Both the position numbers and the translations under genes were made by a program. Below, one piece after another: positions 16,044 through 24,086 of a stretch of DNA of 64,000 nt. The notes beneath the pieces were generated by a model. It did not search any database. It saw nothing but the letters and a program-made list of their open reading frames with translations, and was not told the DNA's origin. Each line of letters begins with the position of its first letter. Positions within the stretch are counted from its first letter, which is position 1. The stretch is from JBPOJN01 sp052033505 (lineage in GTDB: Bacteria; UBA10199; JACPAL01; GCA-016699445): NCBI GenBank assembly GCA_052033505.1, contig JBPOJN010000020.1, forward strand, positions 37,173 through 101,172. Direction: 5' to 3'.

Positions 16044-17216
16044 TTAACGTTTTTTGATGAGGAGGCGCCGCTCGATCTCGAAGATTTTTTCGGGGATTTT
16101 TTCTTTACCGAGATCCTTCTTGTCGTTCTCTTTCACGAAAAGATCGGCGCCGAATTTTTCCAGGGCTTCCTTGGGGCGGATGTTCTTGATGCCGATCAAC
16201 TGCATCGTCACGATGCCGGCGTTCAATTCTTTCGGGCCTTCTTCTTTCGAGAGGATGCGGCTGATCGCATAGACGGTCTCGCCGGCGTAAGCGGGCTGCG
16301 TGTGATAGCCTTCGGTGTAGCCCAAATCCCAAATCGCATTTTCACTCACGTCGCGCGAGGCCAAGCCGGCCAACCACGCGAAAACCAAACCACCATAAAT
16401 GATCGGTTCGCCTGACATCGGACCCGAACGGCCCGTCGAATACAGGCGATCATAGTGCAACGGATGCGTGTTCATCACGCGGTAGGTCCACGGGATGTGT
16501 TCCTGAGTCATCGTGCGGCCGTTCGCGTGCACGATGATGTCGCCGACCGTGAAATCTTCGAAATACGTGCGCGTACCGGTCAGGTTCGCGGGAACTTTCG
16601 CGGGGATTTGCGGAATATTTAAGACGATGTCGGTGACGTTTTTGACTTCCGGAAACGGTTCACCCGCAACGGTCGTGGGATCGCTCTTCTTGCCCGCGGG
16701 CGCGACCATGATCTTGCGGTCGTATTGCAGGACGAGTTCGTCTTTTTGATTGAGCCCGATCGTGCGGATCGTGACGATGCCGGGCTTGCCTTCGCCCTTC
16801 TCCTGGCGCTTCAAGACCTTCGTAAGCGCTCGTAACGTGTCTCCGGGATAAACAGTCTTCAGGAAATGCACGTCGTAATAACCCAAGTTCGCGATCGCCT
16901 TTTCGGAATCGTTCTGCACCCCGAGGGAGAGGGCGATGTTCATGACCATGAGCGGGGCGACGACCAGGTCTTTGAACCCATGCGCCTTCGCGAATTCGGC
17001 GTTGATATAAAGAGGATTGGTCTCCATGAAGCTGGTGGCGAATTCGACGGCAAACGCCCGGTCGATCGTGATGCCGCGCGGGTGTGCGAAGACTTCCCCT
17101 TCGGCGAAATCTTCCAGCACGCGGCCGTATTGCGGATATTTGGCCTTGGCCAGATCCACAGCGACTTCCTTGGATTTCTCGGATTGTTTGATGGCTTTAA
17201 TATTGAGTTCTGTCAT
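16044..17216 (-). CDS. mch: MaoC-like double-hotdog dehydratase, probable mesaconyl-CoA hydratase
   Basis: Mesaconyl-CoA hydratase converts mesaconyl-C1-CoA to beta-methylmalyl-CoA in the ethylmalonyl-CoA pathway. The 390-residue protein has two MaoC hotdog repeats. The first (about 30-185) begins YGRVLEDFAEGEVFAHP and contains NLGYYDVHFLKTVYPGDTL. The second (about 215-350) begins YFEDFTVGDIIVHANG and contains HPLHYDRLYS and YGGLVFAW. The NLGYxxxxFLKxVxPGDTL and YGGxV blocks match the proteobacterial Mch family. It is longer than Rhodobacter Mch (about 343) because of an N-terminal basic extension. The nearby mcd, lyase and epimerase genes support the assignment. Another MaoC-type dehydratase is the alternative. 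Confidence 0.72.
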   Translation of the reverse strand: MTELNIKAIKQSEKSKEVAVDLAKAKYPQYGRVLEDFAEGEVFAHPRGITIDRAFAVEFATSFMETNPLYINAEFAKAHGFKDLVVAPLMVMNIALSLGVQNDSEKAIANLGYYDVHFLKTVYPGDTLRALTKVLKRQEKGEGKPGIVTIRTIGLNQKDELVLQYDRKIMVAPAGKKSDPTTVAGEPFPEVKNVTDIVLNIPQIPAKVPANLTGTRTYFEDFTVGDIIVHANGRTMTQEHIPWTYRVMNTHPLHYDRLYSTGRSGPMSGEPIIYGGLVFAWLAGLASRDVSENAIWDLGYTEGYHTQPAYAGETVYAISRILSKEEGPKELNAGIVTMQLIGIKNIRPKEALEKFGADLFVKENDKKDLGKEKIPEKIFEIERRLLIKKR

Positions 17217-17227
17217 AGGGGTGCGGC

Positions 17228-17255
17228 TTTAAAATGATCTCGCTTTTCGTGTCAA
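17228..17255 (-). promoter_or_regulatory. Promoter-like element for mch
   Basis: On the minus strand TTGACA and TTTAAA are separated by 16 bases. The -10 box ends 11 bases before the ATG at 17216, so the 5' leader would be only about 5 bases. Confidence 0.55.
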
Positions 17256-17275
17256 TTGAACTTAGCCTTTTGTAA

Positions 17276-17479
17276 ATGTCTCACCTTCAAAAATCCACGG
17301 CACTCCAGGAAGCGGAAGCTTGGGGTATCGACGTCTCTCTGATCGAGGCCAATTTGGCGCGAACGCATACGGAACGCTTGGAAATCCTGCAGCAGGCTTT
17401 GGATACGATCATCAGTTTGAGAAAGGCCTACGCAAGCACGCAACATGAAGAGCCTTCTTCAAAAATTACTGAGAAATAA
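17276..17479 (+). CDS. Small helical protein preceding a nucleotidyltransferase (67 aa)
   Basis: A small acidic, fully helical protein (EAEAWGIDVSLIEANL, ERLEILQQALDTIISL). I recognise the pattern as a short helical protein that often precedes nucleotidyltransferase-like genes. Its 3' end overlaps the next gene by 35 bases, so the two are likely translationally coupled. Size and overlap are those of a toxin-antitoxin partner, but there is no direct evidence for that role. It is divergent from mch. Confidence 0.6.
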   Translation: MSHLQKSTALQEAEAWGIDVSLIEANLARTHTERLEILQQALDTIISLRKAYASTQHEEPSSKITEK

Positions 17480-17918
17480 AGTCGATTGCGTTTTAGTCGG
17501 TGGTCTCGCGGCGACCGTGTATGGCGTTTCCACGGTGACTTACGACGTGGACGTTTGCTTTGATTTCACTCCGGAAAACATTCGGAAGCTATTAGAGGCT
17601 CTTCAAGGCATCCACCCACGCGTGCGGGCTCAAGCTGGCTGGGTGGCTTTGGACGATCTTCCGCTGAATCAGCTGACGGCTCTAGAAAATCTTTATCTGC
17701 AAACCGACGAAGGAAGCCTCGACTTATTGGGATCTTTGCATGGCGTCGGCGATTACTCCGAAGTCAAAAAACATTCCCTGGAAATTACCGTTTTCGATTC
17801 AGCCTGCCGCATCCTCGATCTTGAAACATTGATCCAGGTCAAAGAAAGCCTAGGCCGTCCGAAAGACCGGCAAGTCGTCTTGGAACTCAAAGTGATCCAG
17901 GAGAAACAGCGGAGTTAG
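17445..17918 (+). CDS. Nucleotidyltransferase-fold protein (MNT/AbiEii-like)
   Basis: A 157-residue minimal nucleotidyltransferase. The N terminus has VLVGGLAATVYGVSTVTYDVDVC: a G-G-x-A motif and a TxDVD acid pair, as in MNT and AbiEii-type enzymes that transfer nucleotides to protein or tRNA targets. A further acidic position lies in SLDLLGSLHG. The C-terminal part has a helical LIQVKESLGRPKDRQVVLEL block typical of this group. The overlap with the upstream 67-residue gene suggests a toxin-antitoxin-like or regulator pair. It converges on mcd with a gap of 2 bases. The enzymatic target is unknown. Confidence 0.75.
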   Translation: MKSLLQKLLRNKVDCVLVGGLAATVYGVSTVTYDVDVCFDFTPENIRKLLEALQGIHPRVRAQAGWVALDDLPLNQLTALENLYLQTDEGSLDLLGSLHGVGDYSEVKKHSLEITVFDSACRILDLETLIQVKESLGRPKDRQVVLELKVIQEKQRS

Positions 17919-17920
17919 GC

Positions 17921-19573
17921 TTAGAGATAGTTTTTGAGCAACGCCGGCGCGATCACGCGCAGGGCCAAGACTTCTTCGGCGCCTTCGAAGAGAGAGAAGA
18001 CGCGCGCGTCGACGAAGTAGCGGCTGACCGCGTATTCTTCGGCGTAACCGTAACCGCCGTGGATTTGCAACGCTTCGCGCGCGACCCATTCGCTGATCTT
18101 CGACGTGTAAAATTTCACGAGTGAGGCCTCCATGAGACCCTTGTGGTCGTCCATCAAACGGCACGCATGATACGTTGCTTGGCGGCTCGCTTGGATGAGC
18201 GCGGCCATGCGCGTGATCTTCCACTGCGTCATTTGATAATCAAAAATCGGCTTCGAAAACACTTTACGGTCGTTCGCGTAGCGGACGGCCGCTTCCAAAG
18301 ACGCCTGCATGACGCCCAAGGCGCGCGCCGCGGTTTGCAAACGGCCGCCGGCGAAACCTTCCATCTGGAGATAGAAACCTTTTCCGAGACCGCTTTCGCC
18401 GCCGATCAAATTTTCTTCGGGCACCCAATAATTTTCGAAGGCGACTTCATAGGAATGCATGCCGCGGTAACCGATGGTGGGGATGGCCTTGCCTTCGATG
18501 TGGCCGCCGTGTTCGGGCTGGTCGTAATTGAATTCATGTCCTTCGAAGCGCGGCTTTTCCGCGATCAGGATCGTCATGCCGCGGTGTTTTTTCGACATGT
18601 CGGGGTCCGTGCGGCAGAGCACCATGAGCGAATCCGCGTAGCCTGCGAACGTACACCAAGTCTTCACGCCGTTAATCAGCCAGCCGTCTTGACCGGACTT
18701 CGATTTTCCACGCACGGCCGTGACTTTCATGCCGGCCACGTCGCTGCCGTAGTCGGGTTCCGTGACGGCCACGCCCGCCATGCGTTCGCCGGAGGCGAGC
18801 AAGGGAAGCCATTTCGCTTTTTGTTCTTCGGTGCCGCCTTTGAGGATGGCTTTCGATAAAATTTCGGGGCGCGTGATCAGAGATCCCGCGACGCCTAAAG
18901 ACCCTCGCGACAATTCTTCGGTCACGACGACCATGCTGGTGTTATCCGGCTTCGCGTCGTCCTGGAATCCGCCATATTGCTGCGGAATCGAAAGCCCGAA
19001 GCAGCCGAGCTCGATCAAGCCCTGCATGATGTCTTGGGGGATCAGGAGATCATGGCGATGGACTTTTTCGGCGACCGGCATGACGCGGTCTTCGGCGAAT
19101 TTCTTGAACGTCTCGCGAAACATTTGATGCTGTTCATCCAAACCATAAGCCCCGCCGCCCTTGTCGCTCACGAGCTTGGCCAAGCGCGCGTAGTTGTCGC
19201 CGGCGAGTATCTTTTCGACGATTTTCGTGAGTTCGGGATTCCAGATCGTCTCGCGCAGCTTCGGCTCGTCGACGCCCCATTCGTGGAAACGGTAACTGAT
19301 CTTATCCGAAAAATTCCGGATCATCTCGGCGGTGAAAATATCGGCCAAACCCTGCTCGACGTCGCCGGGATTTTTGGCCGCGTAGGCCTGAACCTGCTCG
19401 GCCGCGTAAATTTCGGAGGCGATCCAGGCGAAGTCGTAGGCAACTTGCTGGAAGAGGTCGAGTTTCGCGGTGGAAATATCCTTCCCGTCGGAGGCACGCG
19501 CAGCCAAGGCTTTTCCGATGTGATCGCGTAAGTTTTTGGCGGAATCAATGAGTTGAGAGGCGTTTGTCGTCAT
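17921..19573 (-). CDS. mcd: Acyl-CoA dehydrogenase, probable methylsuccinyl-CoA dehydrogenase
   Basis: It probably oxidises (2S)-methylsuccinyl-CoA to mesaconyl-CoA in the ethylmalonyl-CoA pathway, with FAD as cofactor and electrons passed to ETF. The 550-residue length, with about 150 extra N-terminal residues, is the mark of Mcd rather than of ordinary 380-residue acyl-CoA dehydrogenases. Family blocks include EELSRGSLGVAGSLITRPEI, TEPDYGSDVAGM, GYRGMHSYEVAFENY, GGRLQTAARALGVMQ and the catalytic-base segment LFEGAEEVLAL. GYRGM(K/H)xYE and RxQTAARAxGV agree with alphaproteobacterial Mcd as I recall it. The promoter immediately upstream gives a leader of about 3 bases. A very-long-chain dehydrogenase is the main alternative. 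Confidence 0.78.
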   Translation of the reverse strand: MTTNASQLIDSAKNLRDHIGKALAARASDGKDISTAKLDLFQQVAYDFAWIASEIYAAEQVQAYAAKNPGDVEQGLADIFTAEMIRNFSDKISYRFHEWGVDEPKLRETIWNPELTKIVEKILAGDNYARLAKLVSDKGGGAYGLDEQHQMFRETFKKFAEDRVMPVAEKVHRHDLLIPQDIMQGLIELGCFGLSIPQQYGGFQDDAKPDNTSMVVVTEELSRGSLGVAGSLITRPEILSKAILKGGTEEQKAKWLPLLASGERMAGVAVTEPDYGSDVAGMKVTAVRGKSKSGQDGWLINGVKTWCTFAGYADSLMVLCRTDPDMSKKHRGMTILIAEKPRFEGHEFNYDQPEHGGHIEGKAIPTIGYRGMHSYEVAFENYWVPEENLIGGESGLGKGFYLQMEGFAGGRLQTAARALGVMQASLEAAVRYANDRKVFSKPIFDYQMTQWKITRMAALIQASRQATYHACRLMDDHKGLMEASLVKFYTSKISEWVAREALQIHGGYGYAEEYAVSRYFVDARVFSLFEGAEEVLALRVIAPALLKNYL

Positions 19574-19582
19574 AGTGCGCGC

Positions 19583-19612
19583 GTTCTAGCGGCACCTTCC
19601 GGAGGCTGTCAA
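19583..19612 (-). promoter_or_regulatory. Promoter-like element for mcd
   Basis: On the minus strand TTGACA and TAGAAC are separated by 18 bases. The -10 box ends 10 bases before the ATG at 19573. Very similar in sequence and spacing to the element at 22647-22676. Confidence 0.6.
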
Positions 19613-19617
19613 CTACG

Positions 19618-21576
19618 CTATTTCACCTGAACCGGTGACGTAAAAAGGATTTTCAGGACCTTTTGCGCCAGCGCGCGCGCGCCGACGAGGGGACCATTCG
19701 CGTGCGCGTATAATTCCCCGACCAACTCCGACGGACCGTGCGCGTGGGTGCGCCAGCGCGGGGGGCAACCGTTTTCCCAGGCGCATTTGCTTAAAACTTC
19801 GAAGCTTTCGGGAAAATCCTGTTCGAGCCTTTGACGCCACCAGTCCGCGGCGTTCTCGCGCGGGACGTGAGGCAACGATTTCATCAGGTCGCGTTTTCGT
19901 TCCCAAGCCAGGACCGACGACATGCGGAAGCGGTCAAAATCTTCTTTTTCACGGTCGGCCACCCAGCGCACCAACCCCACAGCCGCCGAGAGCGATATCT
20001 TAGGCGTCACGACGATGGAAGGCACGGGCAGGTCGGTCGTGCGGATCCAAGTCGCGGCCGCCGCATCCCAATTCAGGGAAAAAAGCGGCTGCAGGACGTT
20101 CAGAATCGCGGGAGAAGTGATGGAAAGATCGCTTTCGCCGCATAAAACGAAATGCTTCAGCACGGCCGTGAGCAGGTCACCCACGAACGCGGCTTCCAGG
20201 CAGAGACCGTAGTCTTGGAGGCTTTTCAAAATCGACGCGAGATCGGAGACCAAACGCAATCGGTCGTTATCCGAAGCTTCGGCTTCCGCACCGATCGCGC
20301 GCAGACCCGAAGCCTGGGCGGATTCGGCGGCCACAAAATTCAAAGCGCTTTGAAACGTTTCCGGCGCCTTGTCTTCCCCGGCTTCCCTATCCTCAGAGAC
20401 CAGATGAAATTTTTTCTCGGGCGCAGGCGTGGCGGCTTCGATGTGCTGGATGAGGGGTTTTAAGCCCTGGACGTTCAAAATTTCCGCTGTCGTCATGAGA
20501 CGCTTCAAAAGCGACAAAATCGTCTGACGCTGCACCGCGGAATGCGTCCACTCGGCGGACACCTGCGACTCCGGATTGTTCTTGGCCAGGAAAGCCTGGA
20601 GTTTGCGCTTCAAATAATCGTGTTTTTTGACGGCCTCGCTCAAACGCTGGCGCAGGACTTCGGACTGCGTCCAGGCCTCCATGAGGCGGTCCCAGGTATT
20701 CGGCAATAGATCCCCGCTCAAAATCAAATCAATCAAGACCTCACGATTGTCCGCGTCCAGCTTGTCCGAAACAATGTGATTCAATGCCGTTTCCAGCAAG
20801 GCCTCGGCCAAAGCCGTATTGCCTTGAGCGACGACGGTCATCATGCCGGAGGCGACGGGCCAGACGAGATTCGGTTCTTTGCGCGCGAGACGCAGTGTCC
20901 TCAAAAAATTCTTGGCCCAAATGATCGAGGGGATGCGCGAGGGCGGCAAGGCCCCGTTCCAGACGGCGCCTAAGCATGCTTTGCGAAAATCCAAGGCTTT
21001 CAGCGCATTTTCCGCAAGACTCAACGCCTGATGCGTATGCTCTTCGTAAAGATCCCAACGGTCTTGGTCGGGCTGGGTCTCGCGCTGGAAAAGCTGCGGC
21101 ATGATGGCGGGCAGGTTCATGCTTTTCTGGCTGACGATGCGCTTCCAATACTTGCCGACGTGAAACACGCTGCCGCTGCGGATAGTTTCCATCAGATCCG
21201 AAAGGGCCGGAAAGTCGCGATCCATCACGAAAGGACGATCGTTCAAACGGTCGCTCAAATTTTGGTCGGGTGCGTTCTCGATGACGTACAAGAACGAACG
21301 GGGCGTGACCGCGAACGACGACAGGAATTTCTTAAGCCGCCCCACGCCGTATTCTTTGTCGGAAATATTCGCGGCATTCAGCCGCTCTTCGACGCCGCGC
21401 AGTGTTTCCTGAAAATGCGGTGAGTGGGAGACTTCTTCGGATGTATCGCGCAGCAAAGCCAGGGCCCGATGCGCCCAGGACACGGCGCCTTCCAGACCTT
21501 CCTCCGAAGACACGTCTTCGCCCTCACGCAGAAGCGCGCGGAAACGTTTCCGCATCTCAGTGGCGTCTAATTCCAT
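19618..21576 (-). CDS. Large hypothetical helical protein (652 aa)
   Basis: I do not recognise this protein. It is almost entirely alpha-helical, with repeat-like helical pairs (ALLRDTSEEVSHSPHF, ALAEALLETALNHIVSDKLD, VLIDLILSGDLLPNTWDRLM) that suggest a HEAT/TPR-like solenoid. A Glu/Ala-rich linker (about residues 375-430) separates it from a second helical half. There is no signal peptide or membrane helix, so it is probably cytoplasmic. It lies between mcd and the malyl-CoA-lyase-like gene on the same strand, with 41 bases to the upstream lyase gene and 44 to mcd, but mcd has its own promoter. A function in acyl-CoA metabolism is not supported by its sequence. Confidence 0.7.
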   Translation of the reverse strand: MELDATEMRKRFRALLREGEDVSSEEGLEGAVSWAHRALALLRDTSEEVSHSPHFQETLRGVEERLNAANISDKEYGVGRLKKFLSSFAVTPRSFLYVIENAPDQNLSDRLNDRPFVMDRDFPALSDLMETIRSGSVFHVGKYWKRIVSQKSMNLPAIMPQLFQRETQPDQDRWDLYEEHTHQALSLAENALKALDFRKACLGAVWNGALPPSRIPSIIWAKNFLRTLRLARKEPNLVWPVASGMMTVVAQGNTALAEALLETALNHIVSDKLDADNREVLIDLILSGDLLPNTWDRLMEAWTQSEVLRQRLSEAVKKHDYLKRKLQAFLAKNNPESQVSAEWTHSAVQRQTILSLLKRLMTTAEILNVQGLKPLIQHIEAATPAPEKKFHLVSEDREAGEDKAPETFQSALNFVAAESAQASGLRAIGAEAEASDNDRLRLVSDLASILKSLQDYGLCLEAAFVGDLLTAVLKHFVLCGESDLSITSPAILNVLQPLFSLNWDAAAATWIRTTDLPVPSIVVTPKISLSAAVGLVRWVADREKEDFDRFRMSSVLAWERKRDLMKSLPHVPRENAADWWRQRLEQDFPESFEVLSKCAWENGCPPRWRTHAHGPSELVGELYAHANGPLVGARALAQKVLKILFTSPVQVK

Positions 21577-21616
21577 AGGTGCGTTTGTCGGGACGGGACG
21601 GCGAAAGTTGCTTCAA

Positions 21617-22606
21617 TTATCCGAAAAACGCCTTCTGGGCGGCTTCCGGAAGTTTGCCTCCGGCGACGTGAACTCTTTGGATTAATTCCCAATAATAACG
21701 GTAAGTCGCGCGGTCATGGAGCTCGCCTTCAAACTGGATCGGACCCCAGTTGGCTTCTTGGGCGGCGAGTAAAATCTTGCTGCCGGTCTCGACTTTGGAA
21801 TCATCCGGCGCCATGGCGGCGACGATGGCGTCGATCTGCGTGGGATAGATGGACCACATGCGCAGGAAACCGAATTCATTGCGCGCGCGCGTCGCGTCGG
21901 CCTTGGTTTTTTCGAAATCCTTCAGGTCGAGCGTGACGTTGTGGGCCGGAATGATGCCGTTCGCCAGCGCCGCGGCGCAGAGTTCCGCCTTCGCGCGCGC
22001 GATCAAACGATGCTCGAACTGTCCCGGAGAGCGCATGCACGTATCGGGAATGGCGCCGTGGTAGCCGGAGACGAAATCCATGAGACCGAAATCCAACACC
22101 TGCATCCACGGCATCGCCGCGATCTGCCAGATGTCCTTCAACGCCCCGTGCGTTTCGATCAACACGTGGATCGGGATTTCGCGCTGGATGTTATTTTTTT
22201 TGGCGACTTCCTGAATGTACGAAATCATTTCCTTCACTTGAGACGCGGCCGTGGGCTTGGGGATGGTTATGTAGGCCAACTCATTGCCAGCACCGGCGAC
22301 CAAGATATCGATATCCTGCTTCCAATACGCGTTCGTGTAATCATGAATGCGCGCGCCGGCCATCTTGTGCTTGTTGAGCGGCCCCTTCGCCATCGCGACG
22401 ATCATCTCGGCGTGCTCTTTTTCCTTGCCCGTCGGCGCTCCGTCTTCGCAATCCATCGTGATGTCGAAAACGCCGCCTTTTTGATTCTGCAGCTCCATCG
22501 CCTTCGTGATGAGCTTCTCCGACCCTGCGAAATGTTCGCAGGATGGAATTACGGGAAAAGGTTTTTCGCCTTCAAACAAAGCCTTCGAGGGATGACCGCC
22601 GGCCAT
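21617..22606 (-). CDS. mcl: HpcH/HpaI-family lyase, probable malyl-CoA / beta-methylmalyl-CoA lyase
   Basis: A TIM-barrel, Mg2+-dependent CoA lyase of the CitE/malyl-CoA lyase superfamily. In the ethylmalonyl-CoA pathway such an enzyme cleaves beta-methylmalyl-CoA to glyoxylate and propionyl-CoA. The 329-residue protein has metal-site and active-site blocks FDITMDCEDGAPTGKE, LIETHGALKDI, LDFGLMDFVSGYHGAIPD and WSIYPTQIDAIV. It is diverged from Rhodobacter Mcl1 (no VNLDLEDSV block), so it belongs to another branch, and substrate is inferred from the neighbouring mch, mcd and epi. A strong AAAGGAG ribosome binding site and a good promoter precede it. Confidence 0.7.
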   Translation of the reverse strand: MAGGHPSKALFEGEKPFPVIPSCEHFAGSEKLITKAMELQNQKGGVFDITMDCEDGAPTGKEKEHAEMIVAMAKGPLNKHKMAGARIHDYTNAYWKQDIDILVAGAGNELAYITIPKPTAASQVKEMISYIQEVAKKNNIQREIPIHVLIETHGALKDIWQIAAMPWMQVLDFGLMDFVSGYHGAIPDTCMRSPGQFEHRLIARAKAELCAAALANGIIPAHNVTLDLKDFEKTKADATRARNEFGFLRMWSIYPTQIDAIVAAMAPDDSKVETGSKILLAAQEANWGPIQFEGELHDRATYRYYWELIQRVHVAGGKLPEAAQKAFFG

Positions 22607-22646
22607 AAGAATTCTCCTTTAATAACGATGAACGAAAAGTTTTGCG

Positions 22647-22676
22647 GGTCTAGCGAAGCCAGGCGAAGCTTGTCAA
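22647..22676 (-). promoter_or_regulatory. Promoter-like element for the malyl-CoA lyase gene
   Basis: On the minus strand TTGACA and TAGACC are separated by 18 bases, nearly the same as at mcd (TTGACA, 18, TAGAAC). Here the transcript would have a leader of about 34 bases with a good ribosome binding site. Confidence 0.6.
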
Positions 22677-22748
22677 GCGGGGAGGCGCAGTGCGTCACCA
22701 ACGGAACCTACGCAACAAATCGTAACGAAGGACGAATCCTCACGAACC

Positions 22749-23651
22749 ATGGTCCTTCGTCCTCTGCCCCCCGTTTCTTCTCCCGTGCCTAGAACGCGCC
22801 CAACGACGGCTCCGAGCGGCGCTTCGTTCCGGCAGCCCGCACCTCAAACCACTGTCTTTGTCCGTCCGGAAGGTTGGAAAAAATCCTGGAAAACCCTCCT
22901 CGGCTCGGTGAGCGCTGGCTCCCATCCCGTCGTGAACCAAGCGGCTCATGTCATGGCGGCCTCGCTGCTCACGCTCGCCGTGACCGCAGGCGTTTCATCT
23001 CTTTCGAATCCGACCGCCGTCCTCCCGAGTCTCACCACTCTCCTGCCAAGCGCGTGGATTTATATTTCGGGTAAACATCGCCTGGATCGACACGCCGAAA
23101 AAATTGGTATTTTCACGATCGTGACGACCGTGGCCGGTGAAGGGTACGAAGTGAAACAGCCGTCGCAAGACTCCGTGGATTGGATCGAGCCGCTCGATAC
23201 GGTCATCGAGATTCACTTGAACGAAGACACCATCCTCGAGCGCCTCGAAGGCGTGTCCAAACGGGACGTGCCGAAAACTTTCGAACGGATTTGGCGGGAA
23301 GAATTAAAAGCCCACGCCGATGCCATTGCCGGGATTTTGCGCCGTTCGAATGCAAAGGCCTTGAGGCGTTGGACGATCTTGAATCCCAAATATTTACCGG
23401 GCCTCGAACCTTTCGAGATTCACAACGTCCGGCTCGACCGCTACGAACGCCGTTCTCTTTGGAGACGTTTCCTCTCGCGCCTGATCTTCACGACCTCGCG
23501 CGTGCCGCGTTTCGAGCAGGTGATCAACAACCTCTTCTTCCGCCCCTGGCGCCGCCTCTTCAAAACTTACCCGACGCGCACTTACGTCGTGCCGAGAGCG
23601 GATTTCGGGCGGTTTATTGAGACTTGGAAGCAGCGATCGAAACCTATTTAG
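22749..23651 (+). CDS. Hypothetical protein with a hydrophobic segment (300 aa)
   Basis: The function is unknown. Residues 1-45 are Pro/Thr/Ser-rich and probably disordered. A hydrophobic stretch follows (about 60-100: AAHVMAASLLTLAVTAGVSS and a second weaker one), so it may be membrane-anchored. The C-terminal 180 residues are soluble with a segment WIEPLDTVIEIHLNEDTIL that recalls the YkoP-type domain found near polysaccharide-modifying enzymes, but the match is weak. The end is rich in Arg/Phe/Trp (RRSLWRRFLSRLIFTTSR). It converges on the epimerase gene with a 9-base gap. No operon partner on this strand. Confidence 0.6.
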   Translation: MVLRPLPPVSSPVPRTRPTTAPSGASFRQPAPQTTVFVRPEGWKKSWKTLLGSVSAGSHPVVNQAAHVMAASLLTLAVTAGVSSLSNPTAVLPSLTTLLPSAWIYISGKHRLDRHAEKIGIFTIVTTVAGEGYEVKQPSQDSVDWIEPLDTVIEIHLNEDTILERLEGVSKRDVPKTFERIWREELKAHADAIAGILRRSNAKALRRWTILNPKYLPGLEPFEIHNVRLDRYERRSLWRRFLSRLIFTTSRVPRFEQVINNLFFRPWRRLFKTYPTRTYVVPRADFGRFIETWKQRSKPI

Positions 23652-23660
23652 AATAGATTC

Positions 23661-24080
23661 CTAATGCCCAATCGGCTGGGATAATTCGAGTAGCACCCCA
23701 CCCGTCGATTTCGGATGCACGAACGCGATGAGCTTGCCGTGCGCTCCGACGCGTGGCTTTTCATCGATCAATTGAACGCCGGCGGCTTTGTAGGCGGCGA
23801 GCGCTGCGGCCACGTCGTCGACTTCGATGCAGATGTGATGGATGCCGCCGCGGCCGCCGTTTTTCTCGATGTATTTTCCGATGGGACCTTCGGGCGACGT
23901 GGATTGCAGCAATTCGAGATTCGTCTCACCGACGCCGAAAAAGGCCGTCTTGGCTTTTTGTTCGGCGACTTCTTCCAGATGCTCGGGGGCTTTTCCTAAG
24001 AGGGCCGTATAGGTTTTGATGGCTTCGTCCAGGTTCGGGACGGCGATGCCGATGTGATCGACTTTTTTGAATTTGGTCAT
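23661..24080 (-). CDS. mce: Methylmalonyl-CoA (ethylmalonyl-CoA) epimerase
   Basis: It interconverts the R and S forms of methylmalonyl-CoA, and in the ethylmalonyl-CoA pathway also those of ethylmalonyl-CoA. It is a 139-residue vicinal-oxygen-chelate fold protein, the usual size. Metal ligands are visible in VDHIGIAVPN (His), LELLQST (Glu/Gln), GGIHHICIEVDD (His) and GGVLLELSQP (Glu). A promoter-like pair ends 7 bases upstream of the ATG, with no ribosome binding site. With mch, mcd and the lyase it accounts for four steps of one pathway, consistent with propionyl-CoA being carried on to succinyl-CoA. Confidence 0.9.
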   Translation of the reverse strand: MTKFKKVDHIGIAVPNLDEAIKTYTALLGKAPEHLEEVAEQKAKTAFFGVGETNLELLQSTSPEGPIGKYIEKNGGRGGIHHICIEVDDVAAALAAYKAAGVQLIDEKPRVGAHGKLIAFVHPKSTGGVLLELSQPIGH

Positions 24081-24086
24081 ACGCGC

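Noticed and set aside
15411..16415. Long plus-strand open frame of 334 codons
   Set aside because: It runs across the end of a hypothetical minus-strand gene and the C-terminal third of the double-MaoC hydratase. Its translation has no family features and no ribosome binding site.
18143..18859. Plus-strand frame of 238 codons opposite mcd
   Set aside because: Antisense shadow of the Mcd gene. No family match and no ribosome binding site.
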